From: a virus
Direction: 5' to 3' (one strand)
IMG/VR virus record: IMGVR_UViG_3300012984_000016
Span: 1-64,000 of that record
Length of the DNA stretch: 64,000 bases
The translations under genes and the position numbers were made by a program. Position 1 is the first letter of the stretch. Each line of letters begins with the position of its first letter. Positions 15,286 through 23,863 of this stretch are shown in pieces. Below the pieces are notes generated by a model, which was given only the letters and a program-made list of their open reading frames with translations, was not told where the DNA came from and made no database searches.

Positions 15286-15353
15286 GAGGCCTGTTCCCTA
15301 AAAGATCTTCGGGAGTGGTAGCCGCCACCCCTCAGAGGGAACTATGCCTCATG
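15283..15353 (-). promoter_or_regulatory. stem-loop in the whiB leader that includes the start codon
   Basis: On the transcript, CATGAGGC (from 15353-15346) pairs with GCCTCATG (15290-15283), the latter containing the whiB ATG and the AGG just before it. After a 3/2-base internal loop, GTTCCCT (15342-15336) pairs with AGGGAAC (15299-15293). The apical loop holds a GTGG...CCAC mini-hairpin. The arrangement would hide the ribosome site, implying translational control or an operator at the DNA level. The rest of the gap, 15354-15391, shows nothing clear. Confidence 0.6.
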
Positions 15354-15391
15354 CCCTCACCCAAGCCTGACCGAGGCTCGCGAAATGGGCC

Positions 15392-16651
15392 CTATGGCCT
15401 AGTGCCGCCGTTAATGTTGATCGTGATCGACAGGCTCACGGTCGGCCCACCCTCGACGCTCGCGGGGAGGGTCACGGAGAACGGCTCCAGCGTCGCCTGG
15501 GCGGCTTCTCCCTGCTCGCCAGCCTCGGGGCTAGGCTCCACGGCGGCTTCGGCCTCCTCGTCCGTCTCCAGGTCGCTGAGTGCCTCGGAGGTCTCCTCCG
15601 GCGACGGAGGCTCGGGCGTGAGGCGCGGGCCGTTGATGAACTCGACCTCGCCCACCACGTCGGACTCGCAGTACAGCGCGGGCTCGAGAACCGACCGGCG
15701 TTCGAAGTCGTACTTCCGCACGCCCACGGTCTTGTGCCCCTGCCAGATGCGCGTGTACTTGAAGAACTCGCACAGCGTGGACTGGATGTTGCACAGCGAC
15801 AGGTCCAGCGGCTCCCCGTCATGGTCGAGAGGCCGGACGAAGGGCAGGTCGCGTGCTGCGAACTCCTCCCGTTGGTGCGCGTGCAGCCAGCGCATGACCA
15901 TGAGCAGGTTCCGAGGCTTCACGTCGGGTGCGAGCATCGCCCACATACCGCTGCGTGCGCCGGGTCCTGCTTGGGCCCACTGGTTCTGACCGTACGGGAG
16001 CACGGGGTCCGGTCCGGTGAGCAAGTCCACCACGATCTGGTGGGCCAGGAACTCGCCGAGGCCGGGGATGTCCTTGAAGACCTTGAAGATGGTCTGCACG
16101 TCCGGAGACGCCTCGACCCTTCGGTGGTACTCGGGCATCATGTCCGCGATCTTCACGAACAGGCGACCGACGTTCTCGATCTTGTCCTCGCCGCCCTCGT
16201 CGTTGTACCCCGCCACACGGTAGGCGTCACCGAAGACCTTGAACACGTCGGAGTCCTGCTCGCGGAGGACCTTGATGAACACGTCCACGTCGTAGTCGTC
16301 CACGGTGGATGCGACCAGCCGGTGCGTGGGCGGCTGGGATCCCATGAGACGGTACATCACGACGTTGAACATCTTGTCCAGGTCGGAGTAGTCGGCGTTC
16401 TCCACGATGGATGACACGACGTACTGCGTGCCGGGATCCAACTCGCGGTAGTTGTTGGTGATGAACTCGGCCTGCAGGATCGGGTCCTGAGTCCAGGGCC
16501 ACTCGCGCTGCATGCACACACGCCGGAACCACACGGCTTGACGTTCGGCCACGAACCGCCAGTACAGATCGTACTGGGTGGGGTCGAAGCAGGTGATGTC
16601 GAAGTCCTTCTCGGCGACGTACCGCTTGACCGAGTCCGTGGCCTCTGTCAT
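15392..16651 (-). CDS. aGPT-PPlase / 5-hmdU-kinase-helical-domain family protein (thymine hypermodification)
   Basis: 419 residues. The pattern matches my memory of the phage thymine-hypermodification family (alpha-glutamyl/putrescinyl thymine pyrophosphorylase and the related HMUDK helical domain): YDLYWRFVAERQAVWFRRV (27-45), WPWTQDPILQAEFITNNYRE (51-70), a helix-hairpin-helix-like IPGLGEFLAHQIVVDL (195-210), AGPGARSG (228-235) and NIQSTLCEFFKY (289-300). In studied phages these enzymes replace the pyrophosphate on 5-hydroxymethyluracil in DNA with an amine. No P-loop is fused to it. The last 70 residues are acidic and then beta-like. ATGA-coupled to the next gene. A thymidylate-synthase homologue lies in the same operon region. 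Confidence 0.65.
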   Translation of the reverse strand: MTEATDSVKRYVAEKDFDITCFDPTQYDLYWRFVAERQAVWFRRVCMQREWPWTQDPILQAEFITNNYRELDPGTQYVVSSIVENADYSDLDKMFNVVMYRLMGSQPPTHRLVASTVDDYDVDVFIKVLREQDSDVFKVFGDAYRVAGYNDEGGEDKIENVGRLFVKIADMMPEYHRRVEASPDVQTIFKVFKDIPGLGEFLAHQIVVDLLTGPDPVLPYGQNQWAQAGPGARSGMWAMLAPDVKPRNLLMVMRWLHAHQREEFAARDLPFVRPLDHDGEPLDLSLCNIQSTLCEFFKYTRIWQGHKTVGVRKYDFERRSVLEPALYCESDVVGEVEFINGPRLTPEPPSPEETSEALSDLETDEEAEAAVEPSPEAGEQGEAAQATLEPFSVTLPASVEGGPTVSLSITININGGTRP

Positions 16652-17031
16652 TTCTTGCCCTTCTTCTTCTTACGCCCCTTGCTAGCCTTGGGCGGCTTGG
16701 GCTTCGGAGGGGGCGGTGTCTTCGGAGACGGACCGTGGCCCGCCACTGCTCCCTTTGTGTAGTGCGGCTTCCACTTCTTGACAGAAGCCTCCACCTTGTG
16801 TTCCTTCTCAAGCGCGGACACCTTGCGCTCCTCGCGGGCGACATCGAAGTCCGGGTCCATAGTCTTGCGTGTCTTCTTCCAGGCCTCGTAAATCCTCCCC
16901 ATACCGGTCTGGCGCTTCTCAGGAGACATGGCGTCGTCCTCGTCGAACACCGCGTCAGCCGTGGAGAAGAACTCCAGCAGGGGACCGGTGGCCGCGATGA
17001 GATCGTCGACCCTGCGGTCAGCCTTGGGCAT
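16648..17031 (-). CDS. hypothetical protein with Lys/Pro-rich tail
   Basis: 127 residues starting MPKADRRVDDLIAATG. The first 90 residues are helical; the tail is a run of Pro and Lys (KTPPPPKPKPPKASKGRK and more Lys), likely to bind nucleic acid. The start overlaps the upstream gene by 14 bases, and its stop overlaps the thymine-modification-family gene as ATGA. No family recognised; the tight coupling suggests a partner of that protein. Confidence 0.55.
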   Translation of the reverse strand: MPKADRRVDDLIAATGPLLEFFSTADAVFDEDDAMSPEKRQTGMGRIYEAWKKTRKTMDPDFDVAREERKVSALEKEHKVEASVKKWKPHYTKGAVAGHGPSPKTPPPPKPKPPKASKGRKKKKGKK

Positions 17032-17425
17032 CGAGAGTTCCCTTGAACCGCTCCGCTGCCTGAGCCACGCCCTTGAGCGAAGCCACCATCGCCTGCGATG
17101 CCTCATGCTTGGCAATGTCCTTCCGTGCTGCCTTGCGGATCCGACGCTCCTGCGCCGGAGTCAGCGGACGCCCACCGTTCTGCTCGATGTAGTGAGCGAT
17201 GCGATCCTCAGCGGACAGCGGAGCCGGGGCTGTGCCGCCCGAGCCGTTGATGATGGAACGGAGGTAGCGGTCGTGCGCCTCCTGTCCCTCGAACTCCTTG
17301 CGGTCGAAGCCGACCGGAGTACGGGGCGGGGGTGCGGGCCGGTTCACGGTGGGTCGGGAGTTGCGTGCGTACTCCTCCATGAGCGGCTTGACCTCGTCAG
17401 GCGCGGGCTCGCGGACCTCTGTCAT
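17018..17425 (-). CDS. hypothetical basic helical protein
   Basis: 135 residues starting MTEVREPAPDEVKPLMEEY, Pro-rich near residues 25-45 and then helical and basic (LTPAQERRIRKAARKDIAKH). The start overlaps the nuclease stop (ATGA) and is preceded by GAGG. Function unknown. Confidence 0.55.
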   Translation of the reverse strand: MTEVREPAPDEVKPLMEEYARNSRPTVNRPAPPPRTPVGFDRKEFEGQEAHDRYLRSIINGSGGTAPAPLSAEDRIAHYIEQNGGRPLTPAQERRIRKAARKDIAKHEASQAMVASLKGVAQAAERFKGTLDAQG

Positions 17426-18309
17426 GCTGCCTCCTCGAATGCCTTCATGGCCTCGGCCCACACCTCGTCGATCGAGGTGAAGCCCTTGTACGCCTTGCGC
17501 TGCAACTTCTCATCGGACAACTTCTGGACGTGGCACACCTTGTAGAACTGGCAAGTGTCCGCCATGCTCGAACCCAACTTGCAGTCGGGGTGCATGGGAG
17601 GCATGCGCCGCTTCTTCAGATGCGCGTGCTGTTCCTTGAGCCAGGCGACCGCTGACTTCCAGTGGCCGGTGTCGAAGCCCACCGCGAAGCACTTGGTACG
17701 CTGCGTGTCCTTGCAGTCGTACAGCAGGATGCCGTCCTCGATCCCCTTGGCCTTCATGTAAGCCAAGAGTTGGCGGACCGCGTCGTCCTTCGGTTCGTCC
17801 TCGCGGTTGATCCAGTCGAAGCCGCGACGGTTGATGCCCTTGATGTCGATGACGTACAACTTGCCGTGGATGAGCAAGGTCACGTCGAGGTTGCCAGCGA
17901 CATGCCACTCGTCGAGGTGGACGAAGTACTCGATGTCGATGACCTTGAACTTCTCGGGGTCTCCGAACACCGCCTCCATGTCACGGAACAGTGCCTGCCA
18001 CTTGTGGTGTCTCCAGTTGCCGTCGTCGAACAGCAACTCCTTGTCGGGGTTGACCTTGCGCGAGCCCTTGTACCCCAGGAACTTGAGGATCGCCTGGCGG
18101 TCGCATCGGCCGATGGACGACGGGGAGAAGCGACCACCCGGACGGGCCCGCGCCACCATGGAGATCTCATGCGAGCGCACCCGGCCCTTGGCCTTCGGGG
18201 TGTCGCGGATGATCATGTACTCATCGATCAGTGGGCGCAGCGGATCGAGTTCCTTGCTGTGTAGACGCTTGACCATGTCAGCCAGCATCTTGCTGTCGCC
18301 TGGGGTCAC
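17422..18309 (-). CDS. Cas4/RecB-like PD-(D/E)XK nuclease with Fe-S-type cysteines
   Basis: 295 residues from a GTG overlapping the previous stop. The catalytic core is visible as GNLDV (139-143) and VIDIKG (153-158), the D...D-x-K pattern of RecB-family nucleases. Four Cys placed as one early (C69 in SIGRCDRQ) and three late (C243, C253, C259 in DTCQFYKVC) match the iron-sulfur arrangement of Cas4 and AddB. These enzymes trim DNA ends, in phages usually for recombination together with a RecA-like protein, and one is encoded about 1.4 kb upstream. No CRISPR array is present. Confidence 0.8.
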   Translation of the reverse strand: MTPGDSKMLADMVKRLHSKELDPLRPLIDEYMIIRDTPKAKGRVRSHEISMVARARPGGRFSPSSIGRCDRQAILKFLGYKGSRKVNPDKELLFDDGNWRHHKWQALFRDMEAVFGDPEKFKVIDIEYFVHLDEWHVAGNLDVTLLIHGKLYVIDIKGINRRGFDWINREDEPKDDAVRQLLAYMKAKGIEDGILLYDCKDTQRTKCFAVGFDTGHWKSAVAWLKEQHAHLKKRRMPPMHPDCKLGSSMADTCQFYKVCHVQKLSDEKLQRKAYKGFTSIDEVWAEAMKAFEEAA

Positions 18310-18803
18310 TCAGGATCACCCTTGTAGTCGCGGAGGTTGATGGGGTGGTTCGCTGCGAGGTAATCCTTGAAGTTGATGAAGCCGTCCTCGGTCCAGTAGC
18401 CCCAGGACTTGGTGCGCTTGCCGACGAACACCAGGGTCCAGGTGTCGGGCTTGATGGAGATGATCCGGTGCGCGTCCTGCTTGCTCATCTTGTGGAACGA
18501 CAGCCAGCCGTGAGTCTTCTTCACAGCAGGTCGGAGCGCACCCTCACGGCGCTCGGTGTGCAGGACCTCGTCGTACCCGCCGCGCACCACCAGGGACCAG
18601 AAGTTGAAGGGGTGGTCGTGCGGGTCCGGGTCATGGTCGGGCTGGTGGATGTGGTGAAGGAACAGCGCGAACCAAGGGGTCTGGATGAGACGGTGGCGAC
18701 GGAGGTACAGCACGTCCATCTCGTTCTCATCCCAGCACATGATGTCCTGGACCTTCATGAAGGACCAGCGACCACCGGAGGTCGGGTTGAACTTCTTCGT
18801 CAT
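18306..18803 (-). CDS. cupin-like protein
   Basis: 165 residues. Central metal-binding signature HHIHQPDHDPDPHDHPFNFW followed by SLVVRGGYDEVL, and a second element with WTLVFVGKRTKSWGYW, as in a double-stranded beta-helix (cupin) fold with clustered His. Cupins include dioxygenases, isomerases and simple binding proteins. The gene overlaps both neighbours by four bases in the replication operon, so a role in nucleotide or DNA chemistry is possible but unproven. Confidence 0.6.
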   Translation of the reverse strand: MTKKFNPTSGGRWSFMKVQDIMCWDENEMDVLYLRRHRLIQTPWFALFLHHIHQPDHDPDPHDHPFNFWSLVVRGGYDEVLHTERREGALRPAVKKTHGWLSFHKMSKQDAHRIISIKPDTWTLVFVGKRTKSWGYWTEDGFINFKDYLAANHPINLRDYKGDPE

Positions 18804-19117
18804 GGCGTGTACCTCTCGATCACAACCGTCAGGCCGGTGCCCGCGAACTCAATGATCATACGAGGTTCGCGACCGTGCGTCAGCGCGTCCTTCTCGATGG
18901 CCAGGAACTCCTCGGCGCTGATCCGCCAGGACGCCTTCATCGTGGTCTTGAGTTGGTCCAGGTACTCGGGGCCCTTCACGTCCTGTGGGGCCCGCCTGCT
19001 GCTCCCGGACCCCGGCTGGACCCCGCCGCCTACCTCGCGTGCGTGGCGCTGCTCCTGGGCCTTGCTGCGGGCGTTGTTGTCCTTGCCGGGACGATCCCAC
19101 CACCCGGGCTTGCTCAT
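18800..19117 (-). CDS. hypothetical small protein
   Basis: 105 residues starting MSKPGWWDRPGKDNNARSKA; the first 55 are charged and probably disordered, the rest a compact alpha/beta segment (RMIIEFAGTGLTVVIERY). The start and stop both overlap neighbours as ATGA. No family recognised. Confidence 0.55.
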   Translation of the reverse strand: MSKPGWWDRPGKDNNARSKAQEQRHAREVGGGVQPGSGSSRRAPQDVKGPEYLDQLKTTMKASWRISAEEFLAIEKDALTHGREPRMIIEFAGTGLTVVIERYTP

Positions 19118-19296
19118 GGTCCCTGCACGCTGATCGTGCCGGAGGGGTTCGTCTGGACCCCGTCGACGACGATGGTTCCCTTGACCAGTCGCCACGGCTT
19201 GCGTCCGCCATGCTTACACGGGCACGACGGAGGCGACTCGCAGTAGTGCTTGCGGTCACCCCGGTCCGCAGCGTCAGCACACTTCTGGCAGATCAC
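19114..19296 (-). CDS. small Cys-rich (zinc-finger-like) protein
   Basis: 60 residues from a GTG overlapping the upstream stop. MICQKCADAADRGDRKHYC and SCPCKHGGRKPW provide six Cys and two His in paired CxxC/CPC spacing, followed by a short beta tail. Probably binds zinc; molecular role unknown. Confidence 0.55.
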   Translation of the reverse strand: MICQKCADAADRGDRKHYCESPPSCPCKHGGRKPWRLVKGTIVVDGVQTNPSGTISVQGP

Positions 19297-19694
19297 GCCG
19301 TGCCGCCTGCCGTGTGGTCGTTGACCGCCTGACTCAGGTGGTCAGTCACTGACTTGGTCAGCGAGTCCAGCATCTCCTGCGGGTCCACGCGCGGCTCCGT
19401 GGCGTGGATCGGGCCGACCAGCACACCCAGCGGACCCTGCACCAGCGGCACACCCAGGATGGCAGGGTGCGTGAGTTGGGAGAACGAGAACCCTGGGCGG
19501 TCCATGAAGTGGTTGTCATCCACGATCTTGATCTTGAGCACGTCCATGACATCCTCTGGCACCGACAGCGCCTGGATGGTCCCGATCATGCCCTCACGGA
19601 TGCGCTGCATGATCACGGCGAGTTGACCGATCGCCTGGGCTGCCACCTCCGAGGGGGAGTCCTCGTCACGGTACGGTCGCACGCGGTCAGTCAT
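19293..19694 (-). CDS. hypothetical protein downstream of recA
   Basis: 133 residues starting MTDRVRPYRDEDSPSEV. A long helix (residues 15-45) is followed by a beta-rich part with DDNHFMDRPGFSFSQLTHP. Its start overlaps the recA-like stop by eight bases. No family recognised. Confidence 0.5.
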   Translation of the reverse strand: MTDRVRPYRDEDSPSEVAAQAIGQLAVIMQRIREGMIGTIQALSVPEDVMDVLKIKIVDDNHFMDRPGFSFSQLTHPAILGVPLVQGPLGVLVGPIHATEPRVDPQEMLDSLTKSVTDHLSQAVNDHTAGGTA

Positions 19695-20778
19695 CGTCCT
19701 CGTCCTTGTCCTCGATGATGGTGTCCGGCTCGGCGGTGTTGAAGATGTCAGTCCGCAACTCGTCCGACACCGCTACGTTGCGGAGGAGCCACTTGTGGAA
19801 CTTGTTGCGGGACGACTGCTTCTCTTCTTCGTAGCCGACGACCCACCACTTGCTACCGGACTTCTTGATCAGGCCGGTGCGTCGGCCGAGGTACATCAGG
19901 TCCTCGGTGGCGTCGATGCCACCGTTGATGTAGTCGTACACGAACGTACCCTCGGCCCCGGCGATGGCCGCGCCGGTCTTGTCCTTCTCCACTCGCATGA
20001 GCACGCGGTGCCCCACGGTGGATGCCTTCTTGATCACGTCCCCGGTGTTCGGGTTGATCAACTTGCGCTGGGCCTTGATGTTCTCGGTGCGGTTCAGTTC
20101 GAGCCGGGTGCCTGCGTAGAAGGCCATGGACCGACCACCTGAGGTGGTGGTCTGCTTGGCGAAGGCGGACGCTCCGACGGCCTGTCGCGTCTGGTTGATG
20201 AAGATGATCGCGGAGTCGGTGTTGGCCACCGTCAACTTCCGCAGCGCCTTGCTCATCAACTTCGCCTGCTCCATTCCCATGGAGCGGTCACCCATCGACG
20301 AGTCCACCTCGGAGCGAGGGGACAGGGCTGCGATGGAGTCGATGCCGATCACGTCGTACAGGCCGGAGCGGATCTGGACCTCGGCCATGTCGATGACCTG
20401 CTCAGCATCCTCCTGCTGGATGAGCCGGAGCCGACGCAGGTCGATGCCCGCCTTCTCAGCGAAGCGAGGGTCGAACGTTCCCTCGACATCTGCGAAGCAA
20501 GCCCCGAGCCCGAGCCGCTGGGCGTTGCCCAGGGCGCGGAACGTGAGGTAGGTCTTGCCCACGTTGTAGGAGCCGTACAGTTCGAGGTAGCGGTTGCGCG
20601 CGAGCCCGCCGTCCAGCAGGTAGTCCACTGAGTCGATGCCCGTGGGGATGCGCTGGATCTTGAGGGACGGGTCCGAGCCCAACTTGATTGCACCCGGGAA
20701 CTTCTTGTTGACCTCGTCCATGTGCGCGTCGCGCTTCTGGTCCATGGTCAACTCGGCTGTTGCTGAACGACGGGGCAC
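19687..20778 (-). CDS. recA: RecA-like recombinase
   Basis: 363 residues from GTG. Walker A GSYNVGKT (69-76), a Walker B-type strand YDVIGIDSIAAL, and the ATP-contact motif IIFINQTRQAVG with SGGRSMAFYAG identify the RecA core. It differs from bacterial RecA in the phosphate loop (no GPESSGKT) and has a short acidic tail (IIEDKDEDDD). It would pair and exchange strands, working with the Cas4-like nuclease and RuvC-like resolvase in the same operon. It starts three bases after the DNA polymerase stop. Confidence 0.85.
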   Translation of the reverse strand: MPRRSATAELTMDQKRDAHMDEVNKKFPGAIKLGSDPSLKIQRIPTGIDSVDYLLDGGLARNRYLELYGSYNVGKTYLTFRALGNAQRLGLGACFADVEGTFDPRFAEKAGIDLRRLRLIQQEDAEQVIDMAEVQIRSGLYDVIGIDSIAALSPRSEVDSSMGDRSMGMEQAKLMSKALRKLTVANTDSAIIFINQTRQAVGASAFAKQTTTSGGRSMAFYAGTRLELNRTENIKAQRKLINPNTGDVIKKASTVGHRVLMRVEKDKTGAAIAGAEGTFVYDYINGGIDATEDLMYLGRRTGLIKKSGSKWWVVGYEEEKQSSRNKFHKWLLRNVAVSDELRTDIFNTAEPDTIIEDKDEDDD

Positions 20779-20781
20779 GGC

Positions 20782-23700
20782 TCAGTCCTCCCTGGGTACG
20801 TGCTTGATGACCTTGATGCTGGACGCCTTCCCACACGAGAGGTTGAGCCAGCGCGGCTCCCACTCACCGCGACACTGGACAAGTGATCCTACGCCTGCCG
20901 ACCAGTGCTTGCTGGTCTCCGACCACAGCCGGATGTCGAAGTCCTCGACCGGTGACCACCGGATGTTCCAGGTCAGGTATTTCTTACCGGTCTTGGTCTC
21001 GCCCTCGCGGATCTTGGTGATCACTCCGACCAGGCACACGTCCTCGCCCGTGAGCGACTCCTCGGGCAGGACCACCTCACTCTGGTACTTCTCCCGGTAC
21101 TTCTTCATGCGGTCCTTGAACTGCCACTTGAGCAACTCCTCGGTGCGGTGCGGGTCACCAGGCACACCGATGGACTCGAACACTGAGGCTTCAGTCAGGG
21201 TCTTCATGTAGCCCACGTTGTTGACTTCCAGGGACACGTCCTCGACCGACTGGAACCCCTTCTTCGGGCGGTTGTTCATGAGCCGCTCGCCGACCTTGAT
21301 GCCGATGCCAGCGATGTCGGTGAAGCCGAAGCGGATGATCTTCTTCTTGGCATGAGCCGTGGCCAGCGCGTCCGAGGTGTTGATGTCCGGCGGTGCGATC
21401 TTGCCACCGAACTCCATGGCCTCGCGCATGTAGATGTCGCGGCGCTCCGCGTTGTCCTTGTTGTTCGGCACGGTGCGCAGCAGGGCGGTGATGTACTCGA
21501 TGGGGTACATGCACTTGAGCCGAGCGGTCTGGTAGGTGAGCAGGGTGTAGGCCGCTGCGTGCGAGCGGTTGTAGCCGTACCCGGCGTACCCCTCGATCAT
21601 CTTCCAAATCTCCTCGGCGGTCTCCTTCGGGATGCCCGAGGTCTTCTTGCAGCCCTTGATGAACGCGGGGCGCATGGCCTGCATGTCGTCCGACGACTTG
21701 TCCTTGATCGCTTCCTTGATGTCATCCATGCCCGCGTCGTCGAAGCCCGCCAGGGTGCGTCCGAACTCCATGACCTGCTCCTGGTAGAGCACGACGCCCC
21801 ACGTGTCCTCCAGGATCGGCTTGAGGGCCGGGTGTGCGTACTGGATGCCCGCCTTGCCCAGCCGTCGGTTCTTGTTGAAGATGTCGGGGAAGCCCGCGCT
21901 CATGGCACCCGTGCGGTAGAGGCTCGTGATCGAGATGAGGTCCTCGAAGTTCTTCGGCTTCACGTCGCGGCACCCGCGTCGGTTGGCCGGTCCCTCCATC
22001 TGGAACACGCCCGCTGTCTTGCCCTTCGCCAGCATGGCGTAGACCTTGTCATCGCCAGGCTCGTTGTCGGGATCCCAGAAGTCCGGCTCGATGTCCAGCC
22101 CGCGACGTTCCTTGAGAATCTTCAGGCACTCGTCGATGGTGTCCAGGGTGCGGAGGCCGAGGATGTCTTCCTTGAGGAAGCCCATCGCGTCGACGGCCTT
22201 CTTGTCGTACTGACCGATCATCCGCTTGGACGAAGGGATCCAGGCCTCGGGGATCTGCTTGCGGATGTTGGCCGAAGGGTCGGCGATGATGATGCCCGCA
22301 GGGTGAGCAGCGATCTGCTTCTTCAGCCCGCGCAGTTGCATCAGCATGGCGATGACCTCGGGGTAGTCCGCCATGAGTTGCTCAGGGATGAAGGCCTCGC
22401 CGGTCTCCTTGTCTTCGTAGATGCCCTTGTTCAGGTTGATGGCCTCCTGGCGCGGGATGCCGTTGGCGATGGCCACCGCGTTGAATGCTGACTTTGCACG
22501 GAGGTGACCGAAGGCTGCCACCGACATGGTGTTCTCAACACCGTACTTGTCGATGACGTAGTCGAAGACTTCACCGCGACGGAGTTGCGAGAAGTCCGAG
22601 TCGATGTCGGGCATCTTCGGGCGGGCCGGGTTGAGGAACCGCTCGAACAGCAGGGTGTACTTGATCGGGTCGCAGCGGTGGATGTCCAGCAGGTATCCCA
22701 CAAGGGTGCCAGCCGCCGACCCTCGACCGGGGCCGACCCGGATGCCCACGGACCGTGCGTAGGTGATGATGTCCGCAGTGATCAGCATGAAGTGCGCGAT
22801 CTTCGCCTGCTTGTACACCTTGAGTTCTGACTTGAGCCGGGAGGTGTACCGCTCGTCACCGTCCAACCCGAGTTCCTTGAGCCGCGTCTTGCACATGCGC
22901 TTCATCTCGGCGTCGGCATCTTCCACGCCGGGGAACTTGGGGATCTGGAACGTCTTGGACTCCCACGCCGGGATGCGTGTGTAGGAGTCCTTGGCGATCT
23001 GCAGGTTGGTGGCCACGCCGTTCTTCCAGTGCTTGGCACCGTAGGGCGACATGGTCTGCTTCATCTCGTCGTACGACTTCAGCCAGTAGCCCTCGCCCTC
23101 GAACCGGAACCGGTTGGGGTCCGTCACGTCCGAGGCGGTCTGGATCGCCAGCAGGGTGTCGTGCGCCATGGCGTCGTGCTCGTCCGCGAAGTGCGGGTCG
23201 TTCGTGATGACGTGCTGCAGGTTGTACTTCTTGGCCATGGCGATCAGCGCCGTGTTCAACCGGAGGTCGAAGGGCGTGTCGTGGTGCATGGTCTCGATGT
23301 AGTAGTGGGGGAAGGTCTCGCGCCACCACAGCAACTCGGTGACCGCCCGCTCCTCTGCGTCGTCCTCGTCGCTCAGGAGGGCCTTGGAGAGCGCAGAACC
23401 CGCGCACCCAGACAGGACGGTCAGATGCTTCGCGTCGTCTCCCAGGGCCTCCAGGATGCCTCGGTCGACCAGCGGCTTGAAGTAGAAGTTGCGGTGGCTC
23501 TCGGAGGACAGTTCCGACAGCACCTCGTACCCTCGTGCCCCACGGGCCAGGATGCTGATGTGCCGCTGGTCCTTCTGGCCCTGCGCCTTGTCCGCCCGGT
23601 GGCTCGCCACGTCCGGGACGAAGTAGAACTCCTCGCCGATGATCGGCTCCACGCCTTCCTTGCGGCACGCCTTGTAGAACTCAGGTGCGCCGGGGAGCCA

Positions 23701-23832
23701 GCCGTGGTCGGTCAGTGCCAGTGCAGAGAACCCCAGAGACCCTGCTTTCGCAGCGTACCCGGCGACTGTAGCCGCACCATCCAGCATGCTGTTGTCGCTG
23801 TGGTTATGCAAGTGGATGAAGTCGCTAGGCAC
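20782..23832 (-). CDS. dnaE: DNA polymerase III alpha subunit (DnaE-type replicative polymerase)
   Basis: 1016 residues from a GTG preceded by GAGG. The N-terminal PHP domain shows HLHNHSDNSMLDG, LALTDHG and a GEEFYFVPD stretch. The palm carries PDIDSDF, the catalytic Asp pair of family C polymerases, preceded by GPGRGSAAGTLVGYLL; finger and thumb elements include GVFQMEGPANRRG and ITSLYRTGAMS. A C-terminal OB-like region (GVITKIREGETKTGKKYLTW) is present. It is about 150 residues shorter than E. coli DnaE, having lost the extreme C-terminal tau-binding end. The phage thus brings its own replicase. Neighbours are recA and the thymidylate-synthase homologue. Confidence 0.95.
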   Translation of the reverse strand: MPSDFIHLHNHSDNSMLDGAATVAGYAAKAGSLGFSALALTDHGWLPGAPEFYKACRKEGVEPIIGEEFYFVPDVASHRADKAQGQKDQRHISILARGARGYEVLSELSSESHRNFYFKPLVDRGILEALGDDAKHLTVLSGCAGSALSKALLSDEDDAEERAVTELLWWRETFPHYYIETMHHDTPFDLRLNTALIAMAKKYNLQHVITNDPHFADEHDAMAHDTLLAIQTASDVTDPNRFRFEGEGYWLKSYDEMKQTMSPYGAKHWKNGVATNLQIAKDSYTRIPAWESKTFQIPKFPGVEDADAEMKRMCKTRLKELGLDGDERYTSRLKSELKVYKQAKIAHFMLITADIITYARSVGIRVGPGRGSAAGTLVGYLLDIHRCDPIKYTLLFERFLNPARPKMPDIDSDFSQLRRGEVFDYVIDKYGVENTMSVAAFGHLRAKSAFNAVAIANGIPRQEAINLNKGIYEDKETGEAFIPEQLMADYPEVIAMLMQLRGLKKQIAAHPAGIIIADPSANIRKQIPEAWIPSSKRMIGQYDKKAVDAMGFLKEDILGLRTLDTIDECLKILKERRGLDIEPDFWDPDNEPGDDKVYAMLAKGKTAGVFQMEGPANRRGCRDVKPKNFEDLISITSLYRTGAMSAGFPDIFNKNRRLGKAGIQYAHPALKPILEDTWGVVLYQEQVMEFGRTLAGFDDAGMDDIKEAIKDKSSDDMQAMRPAFIKGCKKTSGIPKETAEEIWKMIEGYAGYGYNRSHAAAYTLLTYQTARLKCMYPIEYITALLRTVPNNKDNAERRDIYMREAMEFGGKIAPPDINTSDALATAHAKKKIIRFGFTDIAGIGIKVGERLMNNRPKKGFQSVEDVSLEVNNVGYMKTLTEASVFESIGVPGDPHRTEELLKWQFKDRMKKYREKYQSEVVLPEESLTGEDVCLVGVITKIREGETKTGKKYLTWNIRWSPVEDFDIRLWSETSKHWSAGVGSLVQCRGEWEPRWLNLSCGKASSIKVIKHVPRED

Positions 23833-23863
23833 GATTCCTCAATCCTCTCTGGGGTTCTCTGGC

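Noticed and set aside
21352-22491. Open plus-strand frame inside the DNA polymerase gene
   Set aside because: The polymerase motifs on the minus strand are continuous through this interval; the antisense product is low-complexity Arg/Val/Leu.
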